Shown here: positions 20,507 through 31,628 of the stretch, in pieces
Numbering within the stretch: the stretch's first letter is position 1
Layout of the letters: each line of letters opens with the position of its first letter
From: Tubulanus polymorphus
Lineage: Eukaryota; Nemertea; Palaeonemertea; Tubulaniformes; Tubulanidae
Direction: 5' to 3'
DNA: 64,000 nt
Assembly: GCF_964204645.1 (NCBI RefSeq)
Contig: NC_134029.1
Location: forward strand, 10,716,850-10,780,849
The notes under the pieces: model-generated
Database searches by the model: none
What the model was told of the DNA's origin: nothing
Seen by the model: only the letters and a program-made list of their open reading frames with translations
Made by a program: the position numbers and the translations under genes

Positions 20507-20799
20507 TCTGAATTTTCCTCTGGAATGGTTGTTGTTGTTTCTATTGTCTCATAGCAACGAAATGAATTATGGGATAAATTTTGTGAGGATCTGAGTTTCC
20601 ATGACATTGATCCTAATTAGCATATCTTATTGCTAGGATCAAATATATTCCCTGGGAATAGTTATTTCTAGCAACAAAGTTTGTCTATGAAACAGAAATT
20701 TGGTGCTAGCACTAACTATACCCAGGGAATATATTTGATACCCAGAATAACCCTTATTGCTAGCACCAAATTATTCCATGTCTATGAAACCGGCCCCTG

Positions 20800-21990
20800 G
20801 TATGTAAATGAGGGCGCCAGAACGCCAAAACGAAAAAAACGTCCAATTTTCTCTGTAAGTTCGTTTTGGCGCGCCAAAACGAAGAAAATTCCGTTTTGGC
20901 GCCCCCACCAAAACAACGAAAAACGTCGAACTTTCTTTGAAAATCCGATTTTTTTCCGATCCCTTCGATTTTGTTAAGAGTCGGATCTAGGTATACGTGA
21001 TAATACATATCGTTTTCGATGGTGGTGGTGTATACATTAACGGACTAACGTACAGGTATGTAGCCTATTCAGGGTTAAATGCAGGGGTTGCTTTGGGTCC
21101 TCGAGAACCCCTCCCACTTGGAAAACTACTTTTCAAAGTAGACATGTTAGACCTACATCTTAAATGTATGAGATGATCAAGTAGTGCCTAAAAACGCTTA
21201 CGATGCATGAAAATGGGACTAAGTTTTTAAAATTTCTCGGGATGACCAGCAGAAAACCACCGTACCCCCCTCGACCCCCACTCCTTAAAAAAATGCTGGA
21301 TCCGCCCCTGGTATCATTTAAATCCTATACATTGCCTCGCATTGCTTAGCTCACACAGGCCTATTCATAAACTTTGTTCTTTAATATGCCAATATATGTA
21401 AACAATCGATTGATTTTCGGTCGCTGAAAACAAAAAACCGATGTTGTTCTCTCTGGTATGCGCAGGCAATATAACACGTACTGGTGATTCTAAGTTTTCG
21501 ACGTGAACCGTTTCTCTCGCACTGCTTAATTATTGTAAGCGACGATAATTTTGCTCGGTCTGCATTAGTGAAAACGAATGAATTATAATCTTTCAAGGCG
21601 TTAATTCGTAAATGGACAACATACTCCTAGAACTGGGATTAGGCCAATACATTGCAAAGTTTCTCGAAAATAAGATACCGTGTTTCATTACTTTATGCAT
21701 ACACAGACTGAGCTGAGGTCGACTTACGACGATCATCTCGTCGTAAAAACAGCGGTAGTAAACACGTGACCGCCGATTGGCGATTCGTTTGTCACAGTCA
21801 GATCGACAACGATTCGATCATCGCCGAGTCCAAAGGTCATTTGACGCATAACTCGTCGCTGAAATAGAACTTGTTCTATCCTTGCGATTCGACTTACGCC
21901 AGGTCTGCGATTGTTTTGTATCATATATTTTTTTCTAACATCGGCTGGTGGCGACACCTATAAAAAAAACCCGATAATGGCGTGATAACA
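20800..21990. other. Unassigned 1.2 kb with short palindromes
   Basis: No convincing gene. At 20813-20906 the motif CGTTTTGGCG and its complement recur several times, including a perfect 22-bp palindrome at 20861-20882. The stretch just right of the Harbinger element, with its left flank, resembles 50140-50200 in inverted form, so it is probably an older dispersed repeat. The short ORFs here look like chance. Confidence 0.5.
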
Positions 21991-22219
21991 CGAGGGAGAG
22001 CTTTTTTTGTATATTTCACTTTCTTGTCCGCTGGATCTGTTTATGTGATCATTGTAGTAGCGATGGCACTCTGAAGTATCGGTTTTGTATCTTGAGGTAA
22101 TGTGTGACTGTTATTGTGTAATAAAATTCATGTTAGTAGGCTTTATTGTTTAAGAGAATCTACAGTCCTCTATTTAGTTGGATCGGGACCGCTGTTTTTC
22201 TTTAAAGGAATTGGACATT

Positions 22220-22237
22220 TGGTCCCTCGAGCCGGAT
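22220..22237 (+). promoter_or_regulatory. Candidate primer binding site (tRNA-Tyr-like)
   Basis: TGGTCCCTCGAGCCGGAT directly follows an LTR-like ..ACA end. The tRNA identity is from memory of tRNA-Tyr 3' ends and differs by one or two bases. Confidence 0.45.
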
Positions 22238-22639
22238 CCAAGTATATTTTGAATTTTGTACGATGTACTTAATGTTTGTAATTGTAGGTCTATTTAAGTG
22301 AGTTTAGCCTACACGAGATTAATAATGTAAAATTATCCTCTAAAATAGAGTAAGATTTTATATGGTTTGTCGTGCGAGACATAATTTGAGTTATAACTGT
22401 AACAGTCTATTTGAGGTAGCTTAAGGCGCATGAGTTTTAAGTAATTTTGCTGCCCTTTGAGTTATAGGCAGCTTGAGTGTTTGAGAAATACTGGTTGAAA
22501 TACTGGGTGACGGGGGTTTCCCGCAAAGAAAATTGTGGAGTAACATACCTGAAGCTTTAGAAAGTTTAAGTCCAGAATTATTGGCATCACATCATTCGAA
22601 AACTGTTAGAGATGAAAATATGACGAAGACTTTGGGTGT

Positions 22640-23452
22640 GAATTATGACTTGTGATTACGACCGTTAGACCCTGAATGGGATGAAGAGAAGAAGCTACTC
22701 AAAGTCGGAGGAAGATTGAGAAATTCACTTCTTCCTGAAGAAACAAAGAATCCAATCATTCTGCCGCCTGGTGAAAAATTGGTTGAAAAACTGATCATGT
22801 GGTACCATGTTATATATGGTCATACTGGTACTGTTCAGACATTGGCGGACTTAAGATGTAGATATTGGTTAATTAGAGGAAGACAAGAGGCCATGAGAGT
22901 AATCAATGATTGTAAATGCCGTGAACCTGAAAAGATAGAACAAAAGATGGGACAATTACCAGTTGAAAGTGTCATTGGAGTCCCTGTATTTTACCATGTC
23001 GGAGTAGATTTCACGGGACCATTGTATGTGAAGTCATCCAAAGTGTCTGTATCTAAGGTGTACATTGTTTTGTATACTTGCATGGCAGTTCGTGCTATAC
23101 ACTTAGAGTTGGTGCCAGATCAGACAACAGAAGAATTCCTCAGGAGTTTTGGGCGCATGATGATCCGCAGAGGAAGATGTATTGTGATGTTTTCCGACAA
23201 TGCTAAGACCTTCGAGAAGGCATCAACTTTACTAGCGAATCTATTCTTACCAGGAAATTAGAAGAAATTAGATGTATATCTACACGGCAAAGGTATAACT
23301 TGGAAGTTCATAGAACCACGAGCCCCATGGCAAGGGTGTTTTTATGAGGGACTCATCGGTGTAGTGAAGAGACCATTAAAAAAGATTCTCGGTAAAGCTA
23401 AGCTGTCATATACTGAGTTGGAAACTGTGTTATGTGAAGTTGAAGCACAGTT
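22640..23452 (+). pseudogene. BEL/Pao integrase fragment
   Basis: Retroviral-type integrase with the BEL signature LLKVGGRLRNS, then a zinc-binding-like H..H..C..C region (YHVIYGHTG..CKCREPEK; the spacing is degenerate) and the catalytic core: VDFTGPLY (Asp), CMAVRAIHLELV, and MFSDNAKTF (second Asp). After 23261 the frame is broken. PRAPWQG and ..LSYTELETVLCEVEA are still readable to the Maverick junction, where the family's NSRP motif would follow. Confidence 0.75.
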
Positions 23453-23454
23453 AT

Positions 23455-23858
23455 TCAGTCATAACTAAATAATCATTTTTTAAATCGGAATATAATCTAT
23501 TTTCATCTTGAATTGGCAGCATATAATTACATAATTTACTATAACCTTTTACTACATTTTCTGATATCGCATCATTAATTCTAGCTATTCTTGCAGTTTC
23601 ATAAATCTTAAATAATTTAATAATTTCATCTGATTTCATTGTATCTAATTCATTATAAGTTAAATTTTTACCAATAAAACTTTTACATTTCCCAGATGCT
23701 ATTAATATTTCTAATTGATGTTTGCAATAAAGATAATATTCATAATTATTGTTGTAGCAATATCATTTAAAGCACCATTATTATCTGACGCTGATTTTGT
23801 GTCTGTTATCAATTGGAACATCACTATTTTTAGATTTTATTTTCTTTTCGCCTCCCAT
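23455..23858 (-). pseudogene. Fragment of the 202-aa conserved membrane protein gene
   Basis: Starts at TAAATG (23858), shifts frame after about 25 codons, and then shows MKSDEIIKLFKIYETARIARINDAI..KLCNYMLPI and DLKNDYLVMTE as in copies A and B. It is cut at the BEL junction just before the membrane segment. Confidence 0.75.
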
Positions 23859-23884
23859 TTATATAAGAAACAAATAAGTTGTCT

Positions 23885-24174
23885 TGTTGCAACTAGAATT
23901 CAACTAGAATTTAACTAGAATTTTAACTAAAATATACTAGATTAACAAGCTAGTTGAAATATTGTTGTTTTTTTTAATTTTTTATTGAATTTTATTTGAT
24001 TTTTGTTTCAACTACCAATAACTAGAATTCAACTAGAATGTAACTAAAAATATACTAGTTTAACACGCTAGTTAAAATATTGTTGTTTTTATTTATTTTT
24101 TCGTTTCAACTGCCGATAACTAAAATTTAACTTGAACGTGACTAAAATATACTAGATTATCAAGCTAGTTGAGT
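23885..24174. repeat. Roughly threefold tandem repeat, probably terminal-repeat derived
   Basis: Units of about 90-115 bp containing AACTAGAATTCAACTAGAAT and AAGCTAGTTGAAATATTGTTG. The part GCTAGTTGAAA..TTGAATTTTATTTGAT resembles 63395-63450 beyond copy B's first gene, in the same relation to that gene. This suggests Maverick terminal sequence amplified in tandem. Confidence 0.6.
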
Positions 24175-25604
24175 TTAAATAAATTCATATTTAAATGGGT
24201 GTTGTAATCGAAATAGTAATTTTGATCTTTTATTATTTTTCTATTTATCCATATATTCATTGTGTATATCATGTGGAATAATATCATTTTCCTCAAGCAC
24301 ATTTTTCATTGATTTTCTATCTTTATTGTAGAATAAAACTAAAAATCTAATGTTTTCTCTAAAATCTTTAACAATTGAATTATATTTTTGATTTAAAACC
24401 CACGTTGTTACCCCAAAATGTCTTCCAGAGAAAGCTAAATAACATAATTCACTCTCTCTAATTTTTGAATCATGTAAATTTGCACAATCATCTATAATGA
24501 ATAATATATTTGATCCTTTATAGATACCATTGCTATTTTAATACAATTATCTAAATTTTCTTTAACTGTTTTAGGATTTAATACAATAAATTTATTATTT
24601 GCTAGTTATATTTCTATCATAAGTTTGATTAAATTCATACGTTGGACAAAATAATACTATATTATCAAAATTGTTTTTATAAATAGTTTCTAATAAATTT
24701 AATATAAAATATGTTTTTCCACAATTTGTTACACCAGAAATTAACATATTATGAGGCTCAAATATAAATACAGTCAAGCCCGCTTTATTCGGATCGGTTT
24801 TACTCGGATTTCGACGTATCTCGGATGATTTTTAAAAGTCCCTTCAGTTTCTTATTATTGTACCTTACAAAAATGTCACTTAATTCGGTTCGTATTATTC
24901 GGATTTTCGGCTATTTCGGATGAATTTTCAAGTCCCATTTGTCCATATCCTTTGAAATCTTACCACTTTATTCGGATGATAAATTTTGATATCGAACGGA
25001 GCACAGCGACAGTGCCGTGCGACGCGAAAGGATGCAATCCACGCTCAATTGTCATAGTGATGTGCTGCATTACGCGTCGCTGCGTTGCAATATACAGTAT
25101 ATGATCAGGCAACAGTCTATTAAAATAGGCTAACAGTATTGATTGTTGCGATAGTAGGCCGTAAGCCCAACCCGACAGTCACCGACGTTCATGGGGCTTT
25201 GGATGTTCCTAACAGATTTGCACTGGCCAAAGTCTACCGACGAGAAATTCGTTGATGGAGTATTGGTTTTCTCTCGGAAATGTGAGAACTTTCTTCAACG
25301 GGACGTCCGGAAACGCGCTAAGCAGACATTGATTTCTACCTTCTTTGTGAAAAAAGACTGAGACTGTTTATATTGCGATGGCGTATGGTTTATTCATGAT
25401 ACAATGTAATTATACATACAATAAAAATTGATATTTTGTTTCGATTTAAAGCGCAACACTCTGTTGTCATTTTCAATGGTAGAGGCATGGTAAATTGCTA
25501 CACAAAAGGCTATCTATTTAATTCGGATTTCACATAACTCGGACGAATTTTAGCGGTCCCGAGTGATCCGAATAAAGCGGGTTTGACTGTAATTCCTTAT
25601 TCAT
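24175..25604 (-). pseudogene. Packaging ATPase pseudogene, interrupted by a MITE
   Basis: Same family as 60530-61144. The Walker A region reads ISGVTNCGKTYF. The first few codons lie at 25590-25604, and the rest follows left of the MITE at 24771-25589, so the insertion is at about codon 5. Several frame changes and one stop (MDK*) occur near the C-terminus. It ends immediately beside the tandem repeat. Starts at TAAATG. Confidence 0.8.
24771..25589. mobile_element. Pogo/Tigger-like non-autonomous element
   Basis: 819 bp. The ends are CAGTCAAGCCCGCTTTATTC and an inverted ..GAATAAAGCGGGTTTGACTG, with TA duplications at 24769-24770 and 25590-25591. TA target plus CAGT.. ends fit the Tc1/mariner-pogo group. 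There is no transposase ORF. Repeats of ACTCGGA/TTCGGAT occur inside. Confidence 0.85.
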
Positions 25605-26470
25605 TTATATATTTTTAATTTTACACGATAATATCCATTCATTGAATTTATCTGGCCATCCAACCTATTTTACTAAAGAATATTTTTTTCTATTAACAGT
25701 TTTTGTTTTTAATACTTTTTCAATTATATATTCTTGTTCTAGATTTTCAGGAGTTAAACTTAATTCTTCTTCATGAAAATATCCATCAACTACTTCACCA
25801 TCTAAATCTTCTAATTTATAGACATATAGTTTTGTTGTTATTACCTTTTTTATTTTTTATATTTCTCTAGTAAAATTTCGATCGTATCCTTTGTCAAATA
25901 TCTTTTTATACTTAGAAATTCTAACATTTTGACCATCTTAAAATTTAGGTTCACCAAAATCATCTACAAGAAATGCTCCATATAAATTATTCCAAACAAT
26001 TTCAGCATTTTCAGGTTTTCTAGCATCAATAGGTTTCATTCCAATAGAAGAATGATAAGAATTATTATAACCTCTTATCAATTTTGGTAAAACATCAATC
26101 CATTTAAAAGTATTATTTGCTGTAAAATATTTCCACATTCTTGTTCTTAATGTTCTATTAAATCGTTCAACAACTGCTTTTTTATCCGATTTTGTTGAAA
26201 AATATTTAATATTATGAAAATCTAAGAGTCCATGAACTAATGAATTATCAAATTCGTTTCCATCATCAAATTGTATTTTTTCTGGCCTTATTTTACCACC
26301 TGAAAGAAATTTTCTTAAAACATTTGATGTTTGTACAGCATCTTTTCTATAAAGTGGGAAGCTTCATACTTAATGACTAAAAATATCAATTATATTCAAT
26401 ATCCACCAATAATCATCATTATCTTTTTTAAGATTTTTCATATCAATTAAATCTCCTTGCCACTGTTGAT
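25605..26470 (-). pseudogene. Integrase pseudogene, N-terminally truncated
   Basis: The first Asp region (QQWQGDLIDMKNL) is fused in frame to MCP at about 26471. Downstream is a broken frame with NRTLRTRMWKYFTANNTF, IGMKPIDARKPENAEIVWNNLYGAFLVDDFGEPKF and a chromodomain remnant (DKFNEWIL). The N-terminal 60 or so residues are deleted. The stop touches the ATPase ATG, as in the other copies. Confidence 0.8.
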
Positions 26471-27329
26471 GTACATTTATTGCACCATTAGAATATGTTG
26501 CAATGGTAAAAAATATTAATATACCTTTAATAGATCTTCTTGGGAAGTTAATATTCTCATTAATTATTTCATCATTTGCATTAATAGTTACGGTTTTAAA
26601 TTTTCCAATATAATCATATGATAATGAAAATCCTTGATTGTATTGAGTTTGAATTATGCTCGCAATATTTTCATCAGTTACTGTATCATATTCTAAACAT
26701 ATATTCGATAATTTATAACCCATATCTTTACCAACACTTGATAATACAATTTCATTAACAGGGGCAAATGTTATTTCGAATATAATATCTTCTAGTATAG
26801 CATATTTATATGAAGGCGCATTTTTATTTATCAATTCAAAGTCTAATGTAATTTTATATTTGCTTCCATAAATCTTTTTTATCAAATTATCTGCGGTACG
26901 AGTTACTATTGCGTCATTAGCTTCAGATCTTAATTTATTATGGTTTTCTGATTGGATGCCTTGAAATATCATATTATTTCTATTTTTCTTTTGTTAACCA
27001 TAAATCTTTGTAATGCATAAATAAATTATAATCATCTAATGAAAAAACTGTTTCTGGTCCAATCTTTATAGTTAATTTTTTAATCAAATATCTTCCAACA
27101 TTATCAACAACATGATTGTTATCATGACCGGTTACTTTTATATCAGCTGATAAATAAATACTATTTGGAACATAAAAAGTATTTTGATTTAATCTCGGTA
27201 TTCTAACATATAAAGTTCATCAGGATTAATATTAGAAGGGTTATGAGTAATTATATGATGAGATCTCTCTGCTTTAATAGCATTAGATATTCTAGAATTC
27301 TCAGAAGGATCTATATAACTCCCACTCAT
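26471..27329 (-). pseudogene. MCP pseudogene fused to integrase by deletion
   Basis: Starts at TAAATG with a T-run and 6-nt spacer. It is frameshifted twice early, then keeps MIFQGIQSEN..NFPRRSIKGILIFF..SNGAINV. The last 120 residues of MCP, the zinc-finger gene and the intergenic hairpins are gone, and the next residues are integrase HQQWQGDL. The resulting ORF (26370-26972) is a deletion chimera, not a selected gene fusion. Confidence 0.85.
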
Positions 27330-27349
27330 TTATTTAACAAAAAAAATAA

Positions 27350-28792
27350 TTATTTATTTTTTATCATATTCACTAACCCAAAAATAATAGCACTTACAAC
27401 TGTAATTAAAAGTTAAAAGCAGCAAAGTTAAGAATATTCCCAGCAGATTTTAAAACAAAACCAACAATTGGTGCAATAATTCCGGGTAAAGCTGCAGCAG
27501 ATTTTTTAGATAGTTCCCATAAATATTTTGCTAATTTTTTCAAACCATCTTTAACTTTATCCTGTATAGAATTATTATGACTTGGAGGTTTATCCGGTTT
27601 ATTAGGAATTGGTGTAGATTTTAATGAATTTGATATAGCTAAACCAATTGTTGTAAATAACATAGTTAAAGCTGTTAGAATTGAAAGAATTGTTATACCT
27701 TCTAACTAAAATAATAATTTTATTCTATCTTTTAATGATATTTCAGAATTTGGTTTTATCAACAAATCTTTAAAAATAACTTTTAATCTATTAATATCAT
27801 AATCATATGATTTTTTTAATAATTCAATTTCTTCTTTCTGAAATTCTTTGCTATATTCTAAATCATCTTTTACTTTTTCTAAATATGCATTTCTTTTTTT
27901 AAATTCAATTTCTTCAATAACTTTATTATCTCTATCTAACTTTAATTGTTCTATTTCTTTAGTTTTATCAGTTCTATCTTTTTCTAAAGTTCTAATTTTA
28001 AAATCTCATACTTTTATCATGCGCAATTTTATCAGATGCAAGTCTTATACTAATAATTTCTCTAATTGCTTTATCAGAAAATATATCTAATTCTTCTAAT
28101 TCTTGACCTATTGCATCTAGTAACCCATTTGGTAAAAGTTTTTTAAATTGGAACTTTATTTGATTTAAGTTTACTAGTTTTGGAAGTCATATTCTGTTCA
28201 GAAGTTGTTTCTGTTTCTAAATAATTATTGATTGTTTCAAATAAGTCATTAATTCTTTGTTTAAATACTCTTTTATTTTGAGTTATTTCTTCTTGTGTAA
28301 CATTTTCTATTTCATTACTATTACTTATTCTTTTAATTCTAGATGGTTCTAAATTACTCAAAGTTGATTCTGCTAATATTTCATTTTGATTTTTATAAGT
28401 GATATCGATATAATAATCATCTTTCATATGATAGTAATATTCACCATCTAAAGATTTTAATTCTTGTACAAAATATCTGGCACCCCTATCATTTATATTA
28501 TATCCAGATTATTCAAATATAGGTTTAAAATTATTTATATATTCATTATATTCTAAATTCTGTCTTATTAAATCTGGATTTTCATTTTCAATATTTATTC
28601 TCCGTTCAGCTCTTCTATTAAAATATCCTGTTGTTATTATATTATCATTAAAACCACTATCTGCTAAATTATTATTATATTCTGGCTCATTACCGTCATA
28701 AAAACTTGTTTCAGGTGGTTGTTCTTCAGTTATACCAGGTTCATCAAAAGGATCCATTGGACTATTTTCTCCCACCTACATCCATTTATATA
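27350..28792 (-). pseudogene. Coiled-coil membrane protein pseudogene
   Basis: Counterpart of 5772-7445. It has an acidic start with MDPFDEPGITEE, a long broken middle with helical repeats, and the C-terminal TIGLAISNSLKSTP, Pro-rich linker and LPGIIAPIVGFVLKSAGNI region. There are several frame changes, including one within the first ten codons. The middle differs more from A than do the flanks. Confidence 0.7.
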
Positions 28793-28801
28793 ATAAAAAC
28801 A

Positions 28802-30151
28802 TTAAAATTTAAAATATTATATTCCTCCTATTACAATTCCTATACAAGTTATAGCTAATTTAGTATTTTGCATGGGATTCATTATCATTATTAGTTTTAA
28901 TTATATCATGTTGGATAATATCAGTTTTTATATTTTCTGATGTATTGTAATCTTTTATTTTAGAATCATTATTTAATTTAATATTCTTAATTTTAGTTTC
29001 TGTTGATTGAATATGTTTTTTAATTTTTTCACCTTCCATTAATTTTGGAGCAGTAATAATCTTTTTATTTATATCATTTAATCCAAACTTATTATTTATT
29101 GTTGCAGTTTTAATCAAATTATTATAACCAATTATATTTCCCATAATAATTTAGTCTTACATGAGATTTATCTAAATAATTTTGGTACCTAACTATGTTT
29201 TCTGGAATCGATCTATTTTCATCATTATGAATGGAATCTTCAAATAAAACTTTAAATTGTTTTTGTGTATCAAATGATGTATTTAAATTTCCAATTATCG
29301 GGGATCTTGTTTCAACTTGAGCACCTAGAATACATATCAAATAAGTTCTAATTGATTGATTTATTCTTTATATACCCGATTTAGTAAAACCTTCACTATT
29401 TTTTAAAATTAAAATAAACCCAACCATTATTGTTTTCTTGTTTTAAATTATCATAGAATTTAGGTAAATTATTAAAATTTAATGTTTCTAAATCCTTTTG
29501 TTTCTATTTTACCATAACCTAATTTATTATTATAGATATTATAAAAAGTATTAGATGGTATGGGAAGTGTACAATATGCTGCAACATTTTCAGGGCAAGG
29601 AAGGAAGTGATCTTATTGTTCCAATTTTTGTTCTAAAATCAGAATGATTTATATCTATATTAAATTCATTACAAATTTTTATAAAACTTTGATAAAACAA
29701 TATTATTATCTAATTCTTTAAAATATCTAGATCCTGGCAAAGGAGTCTTTAATTCATTTAATATCAATCTTATTTGAAAATAAGTATAAAATCTAAATAA
29801 ACTTTGAATTAATTTATATTTAGAATTATTCAAATGATCATTCCAACTTATTCCACATCCTGTTGTAGAACAATAAACAGCAAAATTTAATTGGTTCTGC
29901 CAATACTTCATATTAGATTTTAATAACCATTGTTTTTCATCTTTCAATTTTTTAAAATTAATTAAATATACATGAAATATATTTTCCATCTTTGCATTAA
30001 AATTATTAGTTTCAGTAACATAAATATCTAAATTGATTAATGAATTTAAAACTTCATTTCTATATGAAATATCTTTATTAAAATCTATTGCTGGAATATT
30101 ATATTTAATTTGTTTATTATATTGAAAAGCTTTTGGAAAACTAATTGCCAT
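28802..30151 (-). pseudogene. CATTGCG-motif protein pseudogene
   Basis: Counterpart of 7462-8787. The first 150 residues are intact (with YCSTTGCGISWNDHL, Ala to Ser in the motif). Frame changes then follow at about 29670, 29370 and 29150, and a short deletion removes the NLFIISNDLVL part. The C-terminal anchor is still readable. Confidence 0.75.
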
Positions 30152-30167
30152 TTATATAATAGATAAA

Positions 30168-30603
30168 TTAATAATTTATTAATTCTTTTAATAATTTATC
30201 GTGCTCTTCAACTGTTATGTTACCATTTAAACTTATCATATAATCTATTGTATTGTTTAATTTATTAATTTCTTTTATATTGGATTTAATTTTTTCTTTA
30301 TTACGTTTTATATTTAATTTTGAACTTATTCCGGTTAATACACTTGAACTTAAACCTAAAGCTCCAATTGAGATAGCTAAAGGTGTTAATGGACTGAATA
30401 CTGCTAGAAATGTTATTACAGAACTGATTGTTACTGAACCACTGATAATAAAATAATATATAATCTTAGATTTTAAATATTTTATCTTTTTTATCTTTAA
30501 GTCACTTTCAAATTCTAATATTTGTTTTTCCAAATATATAATTTTAATTTAGTTTTATTTATATCATGAGGAATAACAATTATATTATCAACTTTATCAT
30601 CCA
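30168..30603 (-). pseudogene. 144-aa membrane protein homologue, frameshifted near the start
   Basis: Start TAAATG at 30603. A frame change near codon 23 occurs before MEKQILEFESDLKIK; the remaining 121 residues, with both hydrophobic segments, are open and close to copy A. Confidence 0.7.
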
Positions 30604-30623
30604 TTTATTTAGAAAAGAAATTA

Positions 30624-31007
30624 CTAATTAGTAAATTTATATGCAGCAAATAATACGATAACAGTTCCACCTAAAATCCAAATTATTTCATATTTCTGTT
30701 GTTCTTTACTTGGTGTATAATACTGCGTTACTGCGTTATATAAACTCATAGCTTCATCGACAGATTGAAAATCTCTATGTGTAATTTTCTGATTATATAA
30801 TTCTTTATTGATGTAATCCATATGATTTTGCCTCTTTTCTCTATATTCTTCTGCAGCTTTATTATATTTCTCTAACGCTGAAAAATGTCTTCTTTGTTCT
30901 CCTAACGAACTATTTTTATCAATATGTTTAAATAAATATCCACCATTAGTAAATGCCAAAGCGTTAACAATTGCCGATCCTATAATAGTTATAATTGCAG
31001 ATACCAT
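30624..31007 (-). CDS. ALAFTGGGYLF-family membrane protein, 127 aa
   Basis: Open frame matching 9259-9681. The first segment reads NALAFTNGGYLFKHI, and the C-terminal membrane segment is intact. About 13 residues before YYTPSKEQQ are missing in frame. Starts at TAAATG after T6 and a 6-nt spacer. Confidence 0.6.
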   Translation of the reverse strand: MVSAIITIIGSAIVNALAFTNGGYLFKHIDKNSSLGEQRRHFSALEKYNKAAEEYREKRQNHMDYINKELYNQKITHRDFQSVDEAMSLYNAVTQYYTPSKEQQKYEIIWILGGTVIVLFAAYKFTN

Positions 31008-31030
31008 TTATTTAGCAAAAAATCACGCAT

Positions 31031-31252
31031 TTATATAGGAGGAATATATTTTTGTTTTTCTAAATGATCAATTGTTAAATTAGATAAAGTTACTGCTAAT
31101 GTTAATTTCAAAATATCATTTATATCAAATCTATCAACATTAACACTTCCCATTTTAAATACTTTTTTAAATACCATTGAATAACCAACAGTTCCAACTG
31201 ATAGTAATGCTCCATTATATAAACCAGTTATTATCCACTTATTATCACTCAT
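31031..31252 (-). CDS. 73-aa small membrane protein
   Basis: Intact counterpart of the broken 9706-9926 gene. One Gly-rich hydrophobic segment near the N-terminus and a weaker one at residues 46-60. It recalls a small conserved Maverick protein; function unknown. TAAATG start with T7 and a 6-nt spacer. Confidence 0.6.
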   Translation of the reverse strand: MSDNKWIITGLYNGALLSVGTVGYSMVFKKVFKMGSVNVDRFDINDILKLTLAVTLSNLTIDHLEKQKYIPPI

Positions 31253-31612
31253 TTATTTATCAAAAAAATTACTATCTTCAAAATATTTAGTTATCTTATT
31301 TATGATTATTTCAACATTTATTTCATTACTAGTTTCATTTGTATATATTTCAATTATTATTTTTTTTAATATCATCGATGACAAAATCTTCATCTAATTC
31401 ATAAAATCTTAAAGACTTTCTGATTAAATCGGTAATCTTTTCTACATTAAAAGTTTCTTTATCTATTGTTTTTTTCAAAATCAAATGTTTTTTCATAAGA
31501 AAATGCAATATTTTTAATATGTGTTATTATATCATTAATATCAAATTTCATTTATTTCTCACGTTTAAAAATCAAATCCAAAACATATACTCGGTACTAC
31601 TGTAATATTCAT
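31253..31612 (-). pseudogene. 118-aa acidic protein homologue, frameshifted
   Basis: TAAATG start at 31612. One-base changes in A/T runs near 31570, 31480 and 31365 break it. The C-terminal YFEDSNFFDK is unchanged. Confidence 0.65.
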
Positions 31613-31628
31613 TTATATAATGAAAAAA

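Larger units (their letters stand above)
16940..20796 (+). mobile_element. PIF/Harbinger DNA transposon, nearly complete
   Basis: Termini GGGCCGGTTTCATAGACATG and its inverted complement, flanked by the 3-bp duplication CTG (16937-16939 and 20797-20799), as expected for Harbinger (CWG target). The inner subterminal region has repeated TTGATACC/TTCCCTGGG-type motifs in both orientations on each side. It carries the two standard genes: a DDE transposase on + and a Myb/SANT-like protein on -. A MITE is nested inside. Confidence 0.92.
22000..23455 (+). mobile_element. BEL/Pao LTR retrotransposon remnant
   Basis: An LTR-like end (..GGACA near 22217) is followed at 22220-22237 by TGGTCCCTCGAGCCGGAT, close to the complement of a tRNA-Tyr 3' end and so a likely primer binding site. 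Gag, protease and reverse transcriptase are missing, and the integrase starts about 400 bp later. The element ends abruptly at about 23455, where Maverick sequence begins in the middle of a codon of both. The left LTR border could not be fixed. Confidence 0.7.

Noticed and set aside
20681-21008. Arg/Lys-rich overlapping frames on both strands
   Set aside because: Created by the CGTTTTGGCG palindromes and the Harbinger end.
21381-21957. Two frames of 71 and 74 residues on the - strand
   Set aside because: No recognisable domain or splice context; A+T/GC composition like the surrounding repeat DNA.
26370-26972. Novel MCP-integrase fusion protein
   Set aside because: Junction explained by a deletion within a decayed element.
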